From contig JBGPIK010000457.1 in NCBI GenBank assembly GCA_041484845.1, positions 1 to 5,313 of the forward strand: DNA of 5,313 nt, in the 5' to 3' direction. How positions within the stretch are numbered: position 1 is the first letter of the stretch; each line of letters opens with the position of its first letter. Source of the DNA: JBGPIK01 sp041484845. Its GTDB lineage: Bacteria; Desulfobacterota; Binatia; UBA9968. Positions 1 through 5,248 of this stretch are shown one piece after another. The translations under genes were made by a program, and so were the position numbers. The notes under the pieces were generated by a model, which was not told where the DNA came from, did not search any database, and was given only the letters and a program-made list of their open reading frames with translations.

Positions 1-2
1 TC

Positions 3-500
3 GAAACCCTGGCGGCACTCGCTAACGGCGCCATTCATGCGGCCACGATGACGGCGCCGGCCGATGCCAAGGCGATTGCGCAGGGCTTCCATTACGTTGT
101 GTATGGGCCTGATCTGCGTATTCCTTATGCCGCTACGTCGTTTGTGACACGTCGGTCTCTGATTGCGAGACGTCCACAGGTTGTGGGGCAGTTCATGCGG
201 GCGATGGCAGAGGCTACGAAGGTTTTGTATACGGATAAGGAGTTTACTTACAGGGTTCTGGGTAAGCAGTTGCAGGTGGATGACAGAAAGGTCCTAGATT
301 CTGCCTACAACGAAGAGATTAAGGCCCTGGAGCCGAGGCTGATGATTAAAACGGAGGCCCTTCAGGCGATCCTGGACGAAGTCTCCCAGCTTGACCCACG
401 AGCGAAGAAAGTAAAGCCTCAGGACCTCGTGGATTCCCGCTATCTGGATGAGATGCAAAAAGGTGGGTTCTTTGACCAGCTCTGGAGTAGCAAAAAATAA
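3..500 (+). CDS. ABC transporter substrate-binding protein, NMT1/THI5-like, C-terminal part
   Basis: The frame is open from the left edge of the window and ends at TAA 498-500, so the N-terminus, including any lipoprotein or secretion signal, lies outside. The visible part is about 165 residues. It begins with an ETLAALANGAIHAAT segment, typical of the part of NMT1/THI5 or SsuA-like periplasmic binding proteins where the second lobe returns to the first. It continues with a helical tail (a RPQVVGQFMRAMAEATK helix and a YLDEMQKGGF segment near the end). Such proteins capture small molecules (thiamine precursors, sulfonates, nitrate-like or aromatic compounds) in the periplasm and deliver them to an ABC permease. 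The ligand cannot be told from this fragment. The ATG at 48 lies inside the frame and is unlikely to be the start, because coherent family-like sequence precedes it. No permease or ATPase gene follows, so any transporter partners would be upstream. Confidence 0.85.
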   Translation, partial: ETLAALANGAIHAATMTAPADAKAIAQGFHYVVYGPDLRIPYAATSFVTRRSLIARRPQVVGQFMRAMAEATKVLYTDKEFTYRVLGKQLQVDDRKVLDSAYNEEIKALEPRLMIKTEALQAILDEVSQLDPRAKKVKPQDLVDSRYLDEMQKGGFFDQLWSSKK

Positions 501-510
501 CAACGAGTAG

Positions 511-735
511 TTTGTTTTCTCGAGCGCCGATCTTGACGCGATCCACGGTGCGGTTTCCACAAGGATTCACCCGGACGCGGTCTTGTTGTTCGCGAAGAAT
601 GCCCGGGGAACGGCGGGCGCCTGGGACTCCCTTTCCAGGCGGACATCCGACTTTCGTGCAGCGCGCAAGAAGACGATCGGTTTCAAGCCAGCCGACCGGC
701 GGCGTGCCGAAGAGCGAGGGGAGAAGAAAGCATAA
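511..735 (+). pseudogene. Decayed fragment resembling a minimal nucleotidyltransferase (MNT-type)
   Basis: Frame 1 is open from just after TAG 508-510 to TAA 733-735, with no ATG or GTG in its first part. It reads as a protein-like fragment: a helix (ADLDAIHGAVSTR), then IHPDAVLLFAKNARGTAG, then a basic tail ending GFKPADRRRAEERGEKKA. The middle resembles motif I of MNT-type nucleotidyltransferases, normally written as hPxxVxLFGSxARGxA and followed by SDxDL. The key Gly-Ser is replaced by Ala-Lys and the following Asp-x-Asp is absent, so it should be catalytically dead. MNT proteins usually pair with HEPN toxins, where they act as antitoxins that AMPylate the toxin, but no HEPN gene is visible here. 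The family call is my inference from one motif. The basic tail does not match the usual family pattern, so it may be an unrelated unknown protein. Confidence 0.35.
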
Positions 736-742
736 GGCCGCC

Positions 743-993
743 CCGGTTTTTTACCGCCGCCCCGAGCTTCTAAGCCGTTTCGTGCCGGTAGCCCGAGAGC
801 AGCTCAAGCAGATCCGGCCGATCAGCACCTCCCCGTTTTTCACGTTGACTCGTTCAAAGTCGACGGCAAGGACCCGCTTGTGGTCAGGCAGTTCCTGTAT
901 ACCCCGCGTGGAGATGCTACGATGCTAGCCGGCCCCGCTTGCGTGTTCGAGTTAACGGGAAGGGGTCAAAATTCGCAAGAGTTAAAGGCCTGA
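743..993 (+). pseudogene. Frameshifted copy of the small unknown gene at 3153-3452
   Basis: Frame 2 gives PELLSRFVPVAREQLKQI. After about position 840 the match continues in frame 1 as HVDSFKVDGKDPLVVRQF. Both pieces align with the intact protein at 3153-3452 (ELLSRFEPIARAQLKQI and VDAEKVEGKDPLVVRF). At DNA level 764-814 and 3168-3218 share 42 of 51 bases, and 859-885 and 3264-3290 share 22 of 27. The distance between these blocks is 44 nt here and 45 nt in the other copy, so a single base has been lost, most likely in or next to the T-run at 836-840. After LVVR the copies diverge, and frame 1 stops at TGA 991-993. No credible start codon or ribosome binding site is visible. The function of the family is unknown to me. 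Confidence 0.6.
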
Positions 994-997
994 CCCC
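962..997. repeat. Short inverted repeat with GGGGTCA/TGACCCC arms
   Basis: The arms at 962-968 and 991-997 are perfect 7-bp complements separated by 22 nt. The right arm is followed by a run of A and a second small dyad (CGTGC/GCACG around a 9-nt loop, about 1005-1023). GGGGTCA...TGACCCC arms next to A- or T-runs are common in dispersed REP-like or RAYT-associated elements of proteobacteria. I infer that kinship from the look of the sequence only. No RAYT (Y1 tyrosine transposase) gene is in the window. It could also be a non-coding hairpin left by decay. Confidence 0.35.
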
Positions 998-1129
998 GCA
1001 AAAAACGTGCTATTCCAATGCACGAAGCGATCACAGAATATCAACGGTTGCTCCCTGCGGCGCCGAGGGGCGCTCCGTTCCGCAAGCCGCTGTTTCTGTG
1101 ACCCTACAGGATAAGCCTAACTCGACATA

Positions 1130-1210
1130 ATAACCTAAAACTGGTACAACGTAATAACCTAATCGTAGCGCAGCACGATAACCTAAAAATCGTGCAGCGC
1201 TATAACCTAA
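1130..1210 (+). repeat. Four 24-bp-period direct repeats of ATAACCTAA
   Basis: ATAACCTAA occurs exactly at 1130-1138, 1154-1162, 1178-1186 and 1202-1210. The step is 24 bp each time, giving 9-bp cores and 15-bp spacers that differ from each other. A degenerate ATAAGCCTAA at 1111-1120 lies out of register. The array ends 15 bp before the ATG of the Fic-family gene. Its size and spacing resemble a multi-site operator or iteron rather than CRISPR, since the units are far too short. The simplest reading is a cooperative binding site controlling the downstream gene, possibly bound by that gene's own winged-helix region. An origin-type iteron is possible, but no Rep gene is present. Confidence 0.8.
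1168..1200. promoter_or_regulatory. Near-perfect dyad around the third ATAACCTAA unit, candidate operator
   Basis: The arm GCGCAGCACGAT at 1168-1179 pairs with ATCGTGCAGCGC at 1189-1200, matching at 11 of 12 positions, around a 9-nt centre (1180-1188). The inner 7 bp (GCACGAT/ATCGTGC) are perfect. Only this unit of the four has such symmetry. It starts 58 bp and ends 26 bp before the start codon at 1226, where an operator or promoter would be expected. A transcribed hairpin in the leader is an alternative. No clear -35/-10 pair was identified, although the repeat itself gives TATAAC at 1201-1206 as a possible -10. Confidence 0.5.
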
Positions 1211-1225
1211 TGATAGGCAAATCTC

Positions 1226-2155
1226 ATGGCAACGCCGCAGGAAAAGCTGGCCGAATCCCTTGACGCTCTGAGGGAGCTTCAGGACCGTGATGTCGTCGCG
1301 ATCCGGGCTGCCGATCTTTCACGTGCTCACCGGGAGCGCCTGCTCAAAAACGGCTTCGTGCAAGAGGTCATGAAGGGCTGGTATATACCGGCGCGTCCGG
1401 ATGACGCTGCCGGTGAAAACACAACTTGGTATGCCTCCTTCTGGGCCTTTTGCGCTGCCTATCTGCGCGAACGCTTTGGCAGCGAATGGTGTCTTTCGCC
1501 GGAGCATTCCCTGTCTCTCCATGCTGGGAACCATGCAGTATCGCCCCAGCTTGTGGTACGCACTCCCAGAGGTGGCAACAAGGCGACGGCGCTGCCCCAC
1601 GGAACGTCGCTGTTGGATCTTCGCGCCGCCGTGCCCGAGGAGAAGGACATTGAGGCGAAAAACGGGCTGCGGTTGTTCTCATTGTCTGCAGCGCTGATTG
1701 CCAGCTCGCCCGGATTCTTTGAGCACAACCCTACCGACGCGCGCGCGGCGCTCGCGACGATCCGCGATGCTTCGGAGGTGCTGGACCGCCTTCTCGAGGG
1801 CGGACACACCAAGATCGCCGGGCGACTTGCAGGCGCTTTCCGCAATATCGGGCGCGACCGTATTGCCGATGATATCGTGAACGCTATGCGTGCTGCCCGG
1901 TACAGCGTGCGCGAACAGGACCCGTTCGCAAGCAGGATCGATCTGGCGCTCCCGCGGCGCGAGGCGTCTCCTTACGCTGGCCGCATCCGTCACTCATATG
2001 GCAGCAGATGCGTGGCTCGGTCATCGAAAGGTTTCCTGCGCCGCCGGGACGGCCGAAAAATATCGACGCCTATCTCAAACACGTGCAAGAAGTCTATGTC
2101 ACCGACGCCTATCACTCGCTGTCGATCGAAGGCTACCGCGTTAGTTCTGCGCTGA
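1226..2155 (+). CDS. N-terminal half of the split Fic protein as read: winged-helix/AbiEi-like region
   Basis: This is the open frame from ATG 1226. Residues 1-255 are genuine and residues after about 255 (HSYGSRCVARSS...) are out-of-frame translation of Fic-coding DNA ending at a chance stop. Residues 10-57 carry the helix-turn-helix and wing-like pattern LSRAHRERLLKNGF...KGWYIP, as in AbiEi-type antitoxins. Residues 68-100 form a WYASFWAFCAAYL helix and the CLSPEHSLSLHAGN segment. Residues 110-130 hold VRTPRGGNKATALPHGTSLL. Residues 150-230 are helical (IRDASEVLDRLLEGG, AGRLAGAFRNIGRDRIADDI). Family proteins have this region fused to Fic, so it probably binds DNA and links toxin control to transcription. 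The truncated product could still act as a repressor of the upstream array; that is inference. Confidence 0.6.
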   Translation: MATPQEKLAESLDALRELQDRDVVAIRAADLSRAHRERLLKNGFVQEVMKGWYIPARPDDAAGENTTWYASFWAFCAAYLRERFGSEWCLSPEHSLSLHAGNHAVSPQLVVRTPRGGNKATALPHGTSLLDLRAAVPEEKDIEAKNGLRLFSLSAALIASSPGFFEHNPTDARAALATIRDASEVLDRLLEGGHTKIAGRLAGAFRNIGRDRIADDIVNAMRAARYSVREQDPFASRIDLALPRREASPYAGRIRHSYGSRCVARSSKGFLRRRDGRKISTPISNTCKKSMSPTPITRCRSKATALVLR

Positions 2156-2784
2156 TCGAGCGCGTGCGCAGCGGCAGGTGGAACCCCGATGCAAACGAGC
2201 AGGACCGCGAGCAGCGCAATGCTCTCGCGGCCCGCGGCTACTGGCTCGCTTTCCAGGCAGTGCAGAAGAGCCTGCGCAGGGTTCTGCGCGGTGCGAAACC
2301 CGGCGCCGTTGCCGAGAAGGATCACGCCGCCTGGTACCGCGACATGTTTGCACCGAGTGTGACCGTTGGCATGCTGCGGCGTGCGGATCTTGCCGGTTAT
2401 CGCAACACGCCTGTCTATATCCGGCACTCGATGCACGTGCCGCCTAACAGCGAGGCGGTGCGCGATGCCATGCCCGTGTTTTTCGAAATGCTCAGCGAGG
2501 AGTCCGAGCCGTCAGTACGAGTCGTGCTCGGCCATTTTATCTTCGTCTATATCCATCCTTATATGGACGGCAATGGCCGTATCGGCAGGTTCCTCATGAA
2601 CGTGATGCTCGCGGCTGGCGGTTACCCGTGGACAGTGGTGCCGCTGGAGGGGCGGGACGCCTATATGGCCGCTCTGGAAGAGGCAAGCGTGCGGCAGAAC
2701 ATCGTGCCATTTGCCGATTTCCTCGGGCACCTTGTCGCGGACGGGGTTCGTGGCAAGCCAGTGGCCAAAGTGCCAAAAGGTTGA
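2008..2784 (+). CDS. Fic domain half of the split protein, AMP-transferase type with inhibitory motif
   Basis: The signature HPYMDGNGRIGR is encoded at 2554-2589 and matches the Fic consensus HPFxDGNGRxxR in full. The catalytic His is residue 183 of this frame (about 443 of the corrected protein), with Asp, Asn and both Arg of the nucleotide site present. Residues 37-42, SLSIEG, match the (S/T)xxxE(G/N) inhibition motif, whose Glu blocks the nucleotide phosphate site. Its position before the core makes this a class II, self-inhibited Fic protein. YRNTPVYIRHSMHVPP is the substrate-docking flap region. ATG 2008 lies inside the family-conserved WQQMRGSV segment and has no good ribosome binding site, so independent translation is doubtful although the domain itself is complete. 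The likely cytoplasmic target is unknown. Confidence 0.7.
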   Translation: MRGSVIERFPAPPGRPKNIDAYLKHVQEVYVTDAYHSLSIEGYRVSSALIERVRSGRWNPDANEQDREQRNALAARGYWLAFQAVQKSLRRVLRGAKPGAVAEKDHAAWYRDMFAPSVTVGMLRRADLAGYRNTPVYIRHSMHVPPNSEAVRDAMPVFFEMLSEESEPSVRVVLGHFIFVYIHPYMDGNGRIGRFLMNVMLAAGGYPWTVVPLEGRDAYMAALEEASVRQNIVPFADFLGHLVADGVRGKPVAKVPKG

Positions 2785-3152
2785 ACAACTGACGGACACG
2801 CGCCATGCCAGTGACGGGGTTGTCGTCGTTGGCGACCATGATGTCAGTCGTGATCAGCGGCGCGGCAGTGCTCTAAAAAGGCGAGAACTAAAAACTCCGC
2901 ATGGATCAATGAATAGCCCTTTTCGGTGAGTCCGTTCCTGGCAGATTCTCTTTCTTTTTGATTTCCTGAGTTTATTGTGACTCCCGGATCACAAGGCATC
3001 GTTGTGTAATTAGAAGAAAAATAAACTTCCCCGTTCCTGACCGTCTGAATCCCAAGATACAGCAAACTCGGTAGTATTACATTTCAACCGCCATTCGTAG
3101 GCTCTACAGGCTATCTTCGGCTACGGAATACAACAAATTTATCTAACCATGC
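2785..3152. other. Gap without a convincing gene, AT-richer than its neighbours
   Basis: The first 90 bases after the Fic stop remain GC-rich. From about 2875 the sequence becomes AT-rich with T- and A-runs. A plus-strand frame from ATG 2805 to TAA at about 2874-2876 would encode a 23-residue hydrophobic peptide (MPVTGLSSLATMMSVV...), without ribosome binding site or family match. The minus strand holds a 73-codon open frame at 2844-3065 that I do not recognise. No strong rho-independent terminator follows the Fic gene. The change in composition suggests a junction between separately acquired segments. Confidence 0.5.
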
Positions 3153-3452
3153 TTGATTCCAATTCTTGAGCTTCTAAGCCGCTTTGAGCCCATTGCCCGC
3201 GCCCAGCTCAAGCAGATCGTGAGCAACCGAATCTCTCAGTTCTTTGCCGTGGATGCAGAGAAAGTCGAGGGCAAAGATCCGCTCGTGGTTCGATTCACTG
3301 GCGAGCGATTAACCTACGTCGGCCGGACCGAGACCGAAAGAAAATCTTTCCAGTACCGAATTACACTTCAGCATGTCGAACACACCCAACAGAATCCGTA
3401 CGGCCTCGTCGTAAGCGCAATCGAGCAGCCTGATACATCGAAGCAGCCGTAA
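3153..3452 (+). CDS. Small protein of unknown function, 99 residues, possibly 5'-truncated
   Basis: I do not recognise the family. The frame runs from TTG 3153 to TAA 3450-3452 and contains no ATG. An in-frame stop at 3144-3146 precedes it, and no Shine-Dalgarno sequence is visible, so either the TTG is used or the true 5' end has been lost. The N-terminal third is an amphipathic helix (ELLSRFEPIARAQLKQIV). Next come a SQFFAVDAEKVEGKDPLVVRF segment and an alternating beta-like part (LTYVGRTETERKSFQYRITLQHV), and the end is polar. There is no signal peptide or membrane segment, so a small cytoplasmic alpha+beta protein is expected. A frameshifted relative lies at 743-993, which supports a real coding family: the matching blocks keep the protein sequence despite silent changes. 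It lies 159 bp upstream of abiEi on the same strand. Confidence 0.5.
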   Translation: MIPILELLSRFEPIARAQLKQIVSNRISQFFAVDAEKVEGKDPLVVRFTGERLTYVGRTETERKSFQYRITLQHVEHTQQNPYGLVVSAIEQPDTSKQP

Positions 3453-3515
3453 GAGCTACCCCTGTTGTTAGGTTTTGACCTGCTCTCTGCTCGGACCTCT
3501 CGGGCAAGGCTGGTT

Positions 3516-3543
3516 TATTATGCTTCCCAGATAACAAGTTATC
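3516..3543 (+). promoter_or_regulatory. Candidate abiE promoter/operator: TATTAT followed by GATAAC-AA-GTTATC palindrome
   Basis: GATAACAAGTTATC at 3530-3543 is a dyad with perfect 6-bp arms around a 2-nt centre. A TATTAT -10-like hexamer lies at 3516-3521, so the palindrome would cover the start of transcription. No good -35 hexamer is visible at the normal distance. AbiEi antitoxins of other AbiE systems repress their own operon by binding inverted repeats near the promoter, and this palindrome is the best such site in the 159-bp gap before abiEi. The assignment is inferred from position. Confidence 0.4.
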
Positions 3544-3611
3544 CTTGTGAATCTGGCAGAAATACAAACTTTCAGTTGTCTGGAGTTTGAAATTCGGCTA
3601 ATTTAACAAGT

Positions 3612-4409
3612 ATGGCTAGTCATACGGGCAGCAAAATAAACCAGCTCCTCAAGCTCTGGCCCAGCGGTACTGTGGCGGTGTTGCCATGGCTCGAAAAGCA
3701 CGGCGCCTACCAGCAGCTGGTGCACGAGTATGAAAAGACCGCGTGGCTTCAGCGCGTGGGGCAGGGGGCCTATGCCAAGGCGGGCGACAAGGTCGAGTGG
3801 ACCGGGGGAGTGTATGCAATCCAGGAGCAATTGAAACTACCGGTCCACGTCGGCGCAAAGACCGCACTGCAAATGCAAGGTTATGCCCACTTCTTACCCC
3901 TGGGGAAGGGCTCAACGGTCTCACTCTTCGGCCCGCCCGACGTCAAACTGCCGGCCTGGTTCAAGCAGCATCGCTGGGGCGTCAAGGTTCGTTACACGAC
4001 GACCAATCTGTTTGCCGGCCAGGCGGAGCAAGGATTGACCAAGAAAGAGCTGGGCTCCTACTCGATCAAGCTCTCCGCGCCCGAGCGCGCCATCATGGAA
4101 GTGCTCTATGGCGTGCCGCAAGTCGACTCCTACGAAGAGGCCAGGCTGCTCATGGAAGGGCTTACGACATTGCGCCCGCGGCTCGTTCAGGCGCTCCTGG
4201 AAACCTGCGCGTCGGTGAAAGTGAAGCGGCTTTTCATGTTTCTGGCCGAGAACTGCAAGCATCCCTGGGCAGGCAAAGTCGACCTGTCAAAGGTCGACCT
4301 TGGCAAAGGCAAGCGCGCCCTGGTCAAAGGCGGGCGCTTCGATGCCAAATACCAGATCACAGTCCCGAATGCGGAAGGCGCGGCCCCAGCTCGCGGAGCG
4401 AGAGCGTGA
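3612..4409 (+). CDS. abiEi: AbiEi antitoxin, type IV toxin-antitoxin system
   Basis: The 265-residue protein has the layout of the AbiEi_3_N plus AbiEi_3 family. An N-terminal winged-helix domain (residues about 8-60: INQLLKLWPSGTVAVLPWLEKHG, WLQRVGQGAYAKAGD) is followed by the characteristic LPVHVGAKTALQMQGYAHFLPLG (76-98), LFGPPDVKLPAWFKQH (105-120), the SAPERAIMEVLYGVP helix (155-169) and EEARLLMEGLTTLRPRLVQALLE (175-197). It ends with VKVKRLFMFLAE and KGGRFDAKYQITVP. The N-terminal domain binds operator DNA and the C-terminal domain neutralises AbiEii, in type IV fashion without lasting protein contact. ATG 3612 gives the expected N-terminus, although the ribosome binding site is weak. 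The last 13 residues (NAEGAAPARGARA) extend past the usual VP end and overlap the start of the toxin gene. The gene appears intact. Confidence 0.92.
   Translation: MASHTGSKINQLLKLWPSGTVAVLPWLEKHGAYQQLVHEYEKTAWLQRVGQGAYAKAGDKVEWTGGVYAIQEQLKLPVHVGAKTALQMQGYAHFLPLGKGSTVSLFGPPDVKLPAWFKQHRWGVKVRYTTTNLFAGQAEQGLTKKELGSYSIKLSAPERAIMEVLYGVPQVDSYEEARLLMEGLTTLRPRLVQALLETCASVKVKRLFMFLAENCKHPWAGKVDLSKVDLGKGKRALVKGGRFDAKYQITVPNAEGAAPARGARA
4394..4409 (+). promoter_or_regulatory. Ribosome binding site and GTGA start-stop overlap joining abiEi to abiEii
   Basis: GTG 4406-4408 overlaps the abiEi stop TGA 4407-4409 within GTGA. GGAG at 4395-4398 lies 7 nt before the GTG, a normal Shine-Dalgarno distance. This decides the toxin start, because the frame stays open a long way upstream through abiEi. 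The arrangement implies coupled translation of antitoxin and toxin. Confidence 0.8.
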
Positions 4410-5182
4410 AGGACAGCCCGTATTACAAGCAAGCCGAGCTGATGCTCAAGGCCATACCCCATGTCGCCGCCGAGCGGAGTTTCGCGCTCAAGGGCGGCAC
4501 CGCGATCAATCTTTTCGTGCGCGAGATGCCCAGGTTATCGGTGGACATCGATCTGACCTATCTACCGGTCGATGAAGCGCGGGAAAATGCCCTGAGAAAT
4601 ATGAGCGCGGCTCTCGGCCGCATCGCCGTAGAAATCAAGAAAAGCATCCCCGGTACGCGCGTCCAGGAAACCCACGCCAAGAATCCCGACCGTGTAACGC
4701 GCTTAACCGTGGCTGTGGGGTCGACACGGATAAAGATTGAACCCAACGAGGTCATTCGCGGCTCAGTTTATCCAGCCGGGGACCGCGATCTCACCCGCCG
4801 CGCCGAAGAGTTGTTCGAACTCTCGGTGACGGCACAGACACTTTCGCTGGCCGACCTGTATGCTGGAAAACTCTGCGCCGCGTTGGACCGCCAACATCCA
4901 CGGGATCTCTTCGACGTGAAATTGCTCTTGGATAATGAAGGCATCACCGATGAGATCAGAAAAGCCTTTGTCGTGTATCTCGCCAGCCACGACCGGCCGA
5001 TGCATGAGTTGCTCGACCCCAAACCGAAAAATGTTCGGCGAATCTTTGAAAACGAGTTCGCCGGCATGATCGTCGATGCAGTGACCTATGATGAATTGAT
5101 CGCCGCACGAGAGACGCTCATCGCAACTCTGACAAGCAGGCTAACCGCTGGTGAAAAAGAGTTTCTCTTGTCTCTACCTTAA
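4406..5182 (+). CDS. abiEii: AbiEii nucleotidyltransferase toxin, type IV toxin-antitoxin system
   Basis: The protein of 258 residues belongs to the AbiEii/AbiGii (DUF1814, MenT-like) nucleotidyltransferase fold. Visible motifs in order: LKGGTAINLF (28-37) and RLSVDIDLTY (43-52), with the metal-binding Asp47 and Asp49; the third-strand motif IKIEPNEVIRG (109-119) with Lys110 and Glu112; and LADLYAGKLCAALDRQHPRDLFDV (148-171), with the conserved Lys155 and the Arg166-Asp167...Asp170 group. Studied AbiEii and MenT members use nucleotides to block growth, and MenT proteins add nucleotides to tRNA 3' ends. The substrate here is unknown. All catalytic positions are present, so the toxin should be active. 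GTG 4406 is chosen because of its ribosome binding site, the overlap with abiEi and the family N-terminus (YYKQAELMLKAIP). Phage exclusion by suicide is the classic role. Confidence 0.93.
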   Translation: MKDSPYYKQAELMLKAIPHVAAERSFALKGGTAINLFVREMPRLSVDIDLTYLPVDEARENALRNMSAALGRIAVEIKKSIPGTRVQETHAKNPDRVTRLTVAVGSTRIKIEPNEVIRGSVYPAGDRDLTRRAEELFELSVTAQTLSLADLYAGKLCAALDRQHPRDLFDVKLLLDNEGITDEIRKAFVVYLASHDRPMHELLDPKPKNVRRIFENEFAGMIVDAVTYDELIAARETLIATLTSRLTAGEKEFLLSLP

Positions 5183-5183
5183 C

Positions 5184-5248
5184 GTTGCATAAAATTTCGG
5201 GTTCCGACAGTTCAAGCTGCGTAACCCAGAGCGCCGAGATAATGCAAC
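5184..5248. repeat. Inverted repeat GTTGCAT/ATGCAAC after abiEii
   Basis: Perfect 7-bp arms at 5184-5190 and 5242-5248 enclose 51 nt, which contain a smaller GGGTT/AACCC pair (5199-5203 and 5223-5227). The left arm begins 2 nt after the abiEii stop. There is no T-run, so this is not a classic terminator. It could mark an insertion boundary or be chance, since arms of 7 bp are short. Confidence 0.25.

Larger units (their letters stand above)
1226..2784 (+). pseudogene. Fic-family protein with AbiEi-like N-terminal region, split by a frameshift
   Basis: Two frames together make one protein of a known layout, about 518 residues after correction. Frame 2 supplies residues 1-255 up to ...SPYAGRIR (1226-1990). 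Frame 1 then supplies LIWQQMRGSVIERFP... (from 1993) to the TGA at 2782-2784. Skipping the two bases CA at 1991-1992, or adding one base nearby, restores the join. The N-terminal part has a winged-helix segment (HRERLLKNGFVQEVMKGWYIP, residues about 35-55). The C-terminal part has the complete Fic core. Fic enzymes transfer AMP or another phosphate-containing group from a nucleotide to a hydroxyl on a target protein. The start at ATG 1226 has a weak AGG at 1215-1217, 8 nt upstream. No slippery heptamer is visible at the join, so this is more likely a mutation or sequencing error than programmed frameshifting. Confidence 0.85.

Noticed and set aside
499..519. Terminator after the substrate-binding protein gene (AACAA/TTGTT hairpin)
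   Set aside because: The stem is only 5 bp and AT-rich, with no clean T-run, so it is too weak to call.
512..742. Frame-2 open frame from TTG 512 as the true start of the small-gene copy
   Set aside because: This stretch translates to an Arg/Ser/Pro-rich sequence typical of an off-frame reading, and frame 1 is the more protein-like one here; homology to the downstream copy begins only near 764.
939..1130. 63-codon plus-strand frame
   Set aside because: It runs through the inverted repeat, has no ribosome binding site and no recognisable protein pattern.
1106..1225. CRISPR array
   Set aside because: The repeat core is only 9 bp and spacers 15 bp, too short for CRISPR, and no cas genes are present.
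1985..2000. Programmed ribosomal frameshift in the Fic gene
   Set aside because: No slippery heptamer or adjacent stable hairpin is seen, and family proteins are normally single-frame.
1319..2839. Several long minus-strand frames opposite the Fic gene
   Set aside because: They mirror the codon bias of the GC-rich plus-strand gene and show no motifs.
2844..3065. 73-codon minus-strand frame in the gap after the Fic gene
   Set aside because: No ribosome binding site, family pattern or supporting neighbour; AT-rich DNA with chance openness is enough to explain it.
3743..4405. Long in-frame upstream extension of the abiEii frame through abiEi
   Set aside because: Its translation is Arg/Gly/Ala-rich and unlike any family, while the overlapping abiEi frame is a clear family match. 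The GTG at 4406 has a Shine-Dalgarno sequence and fits the family N-terminus.
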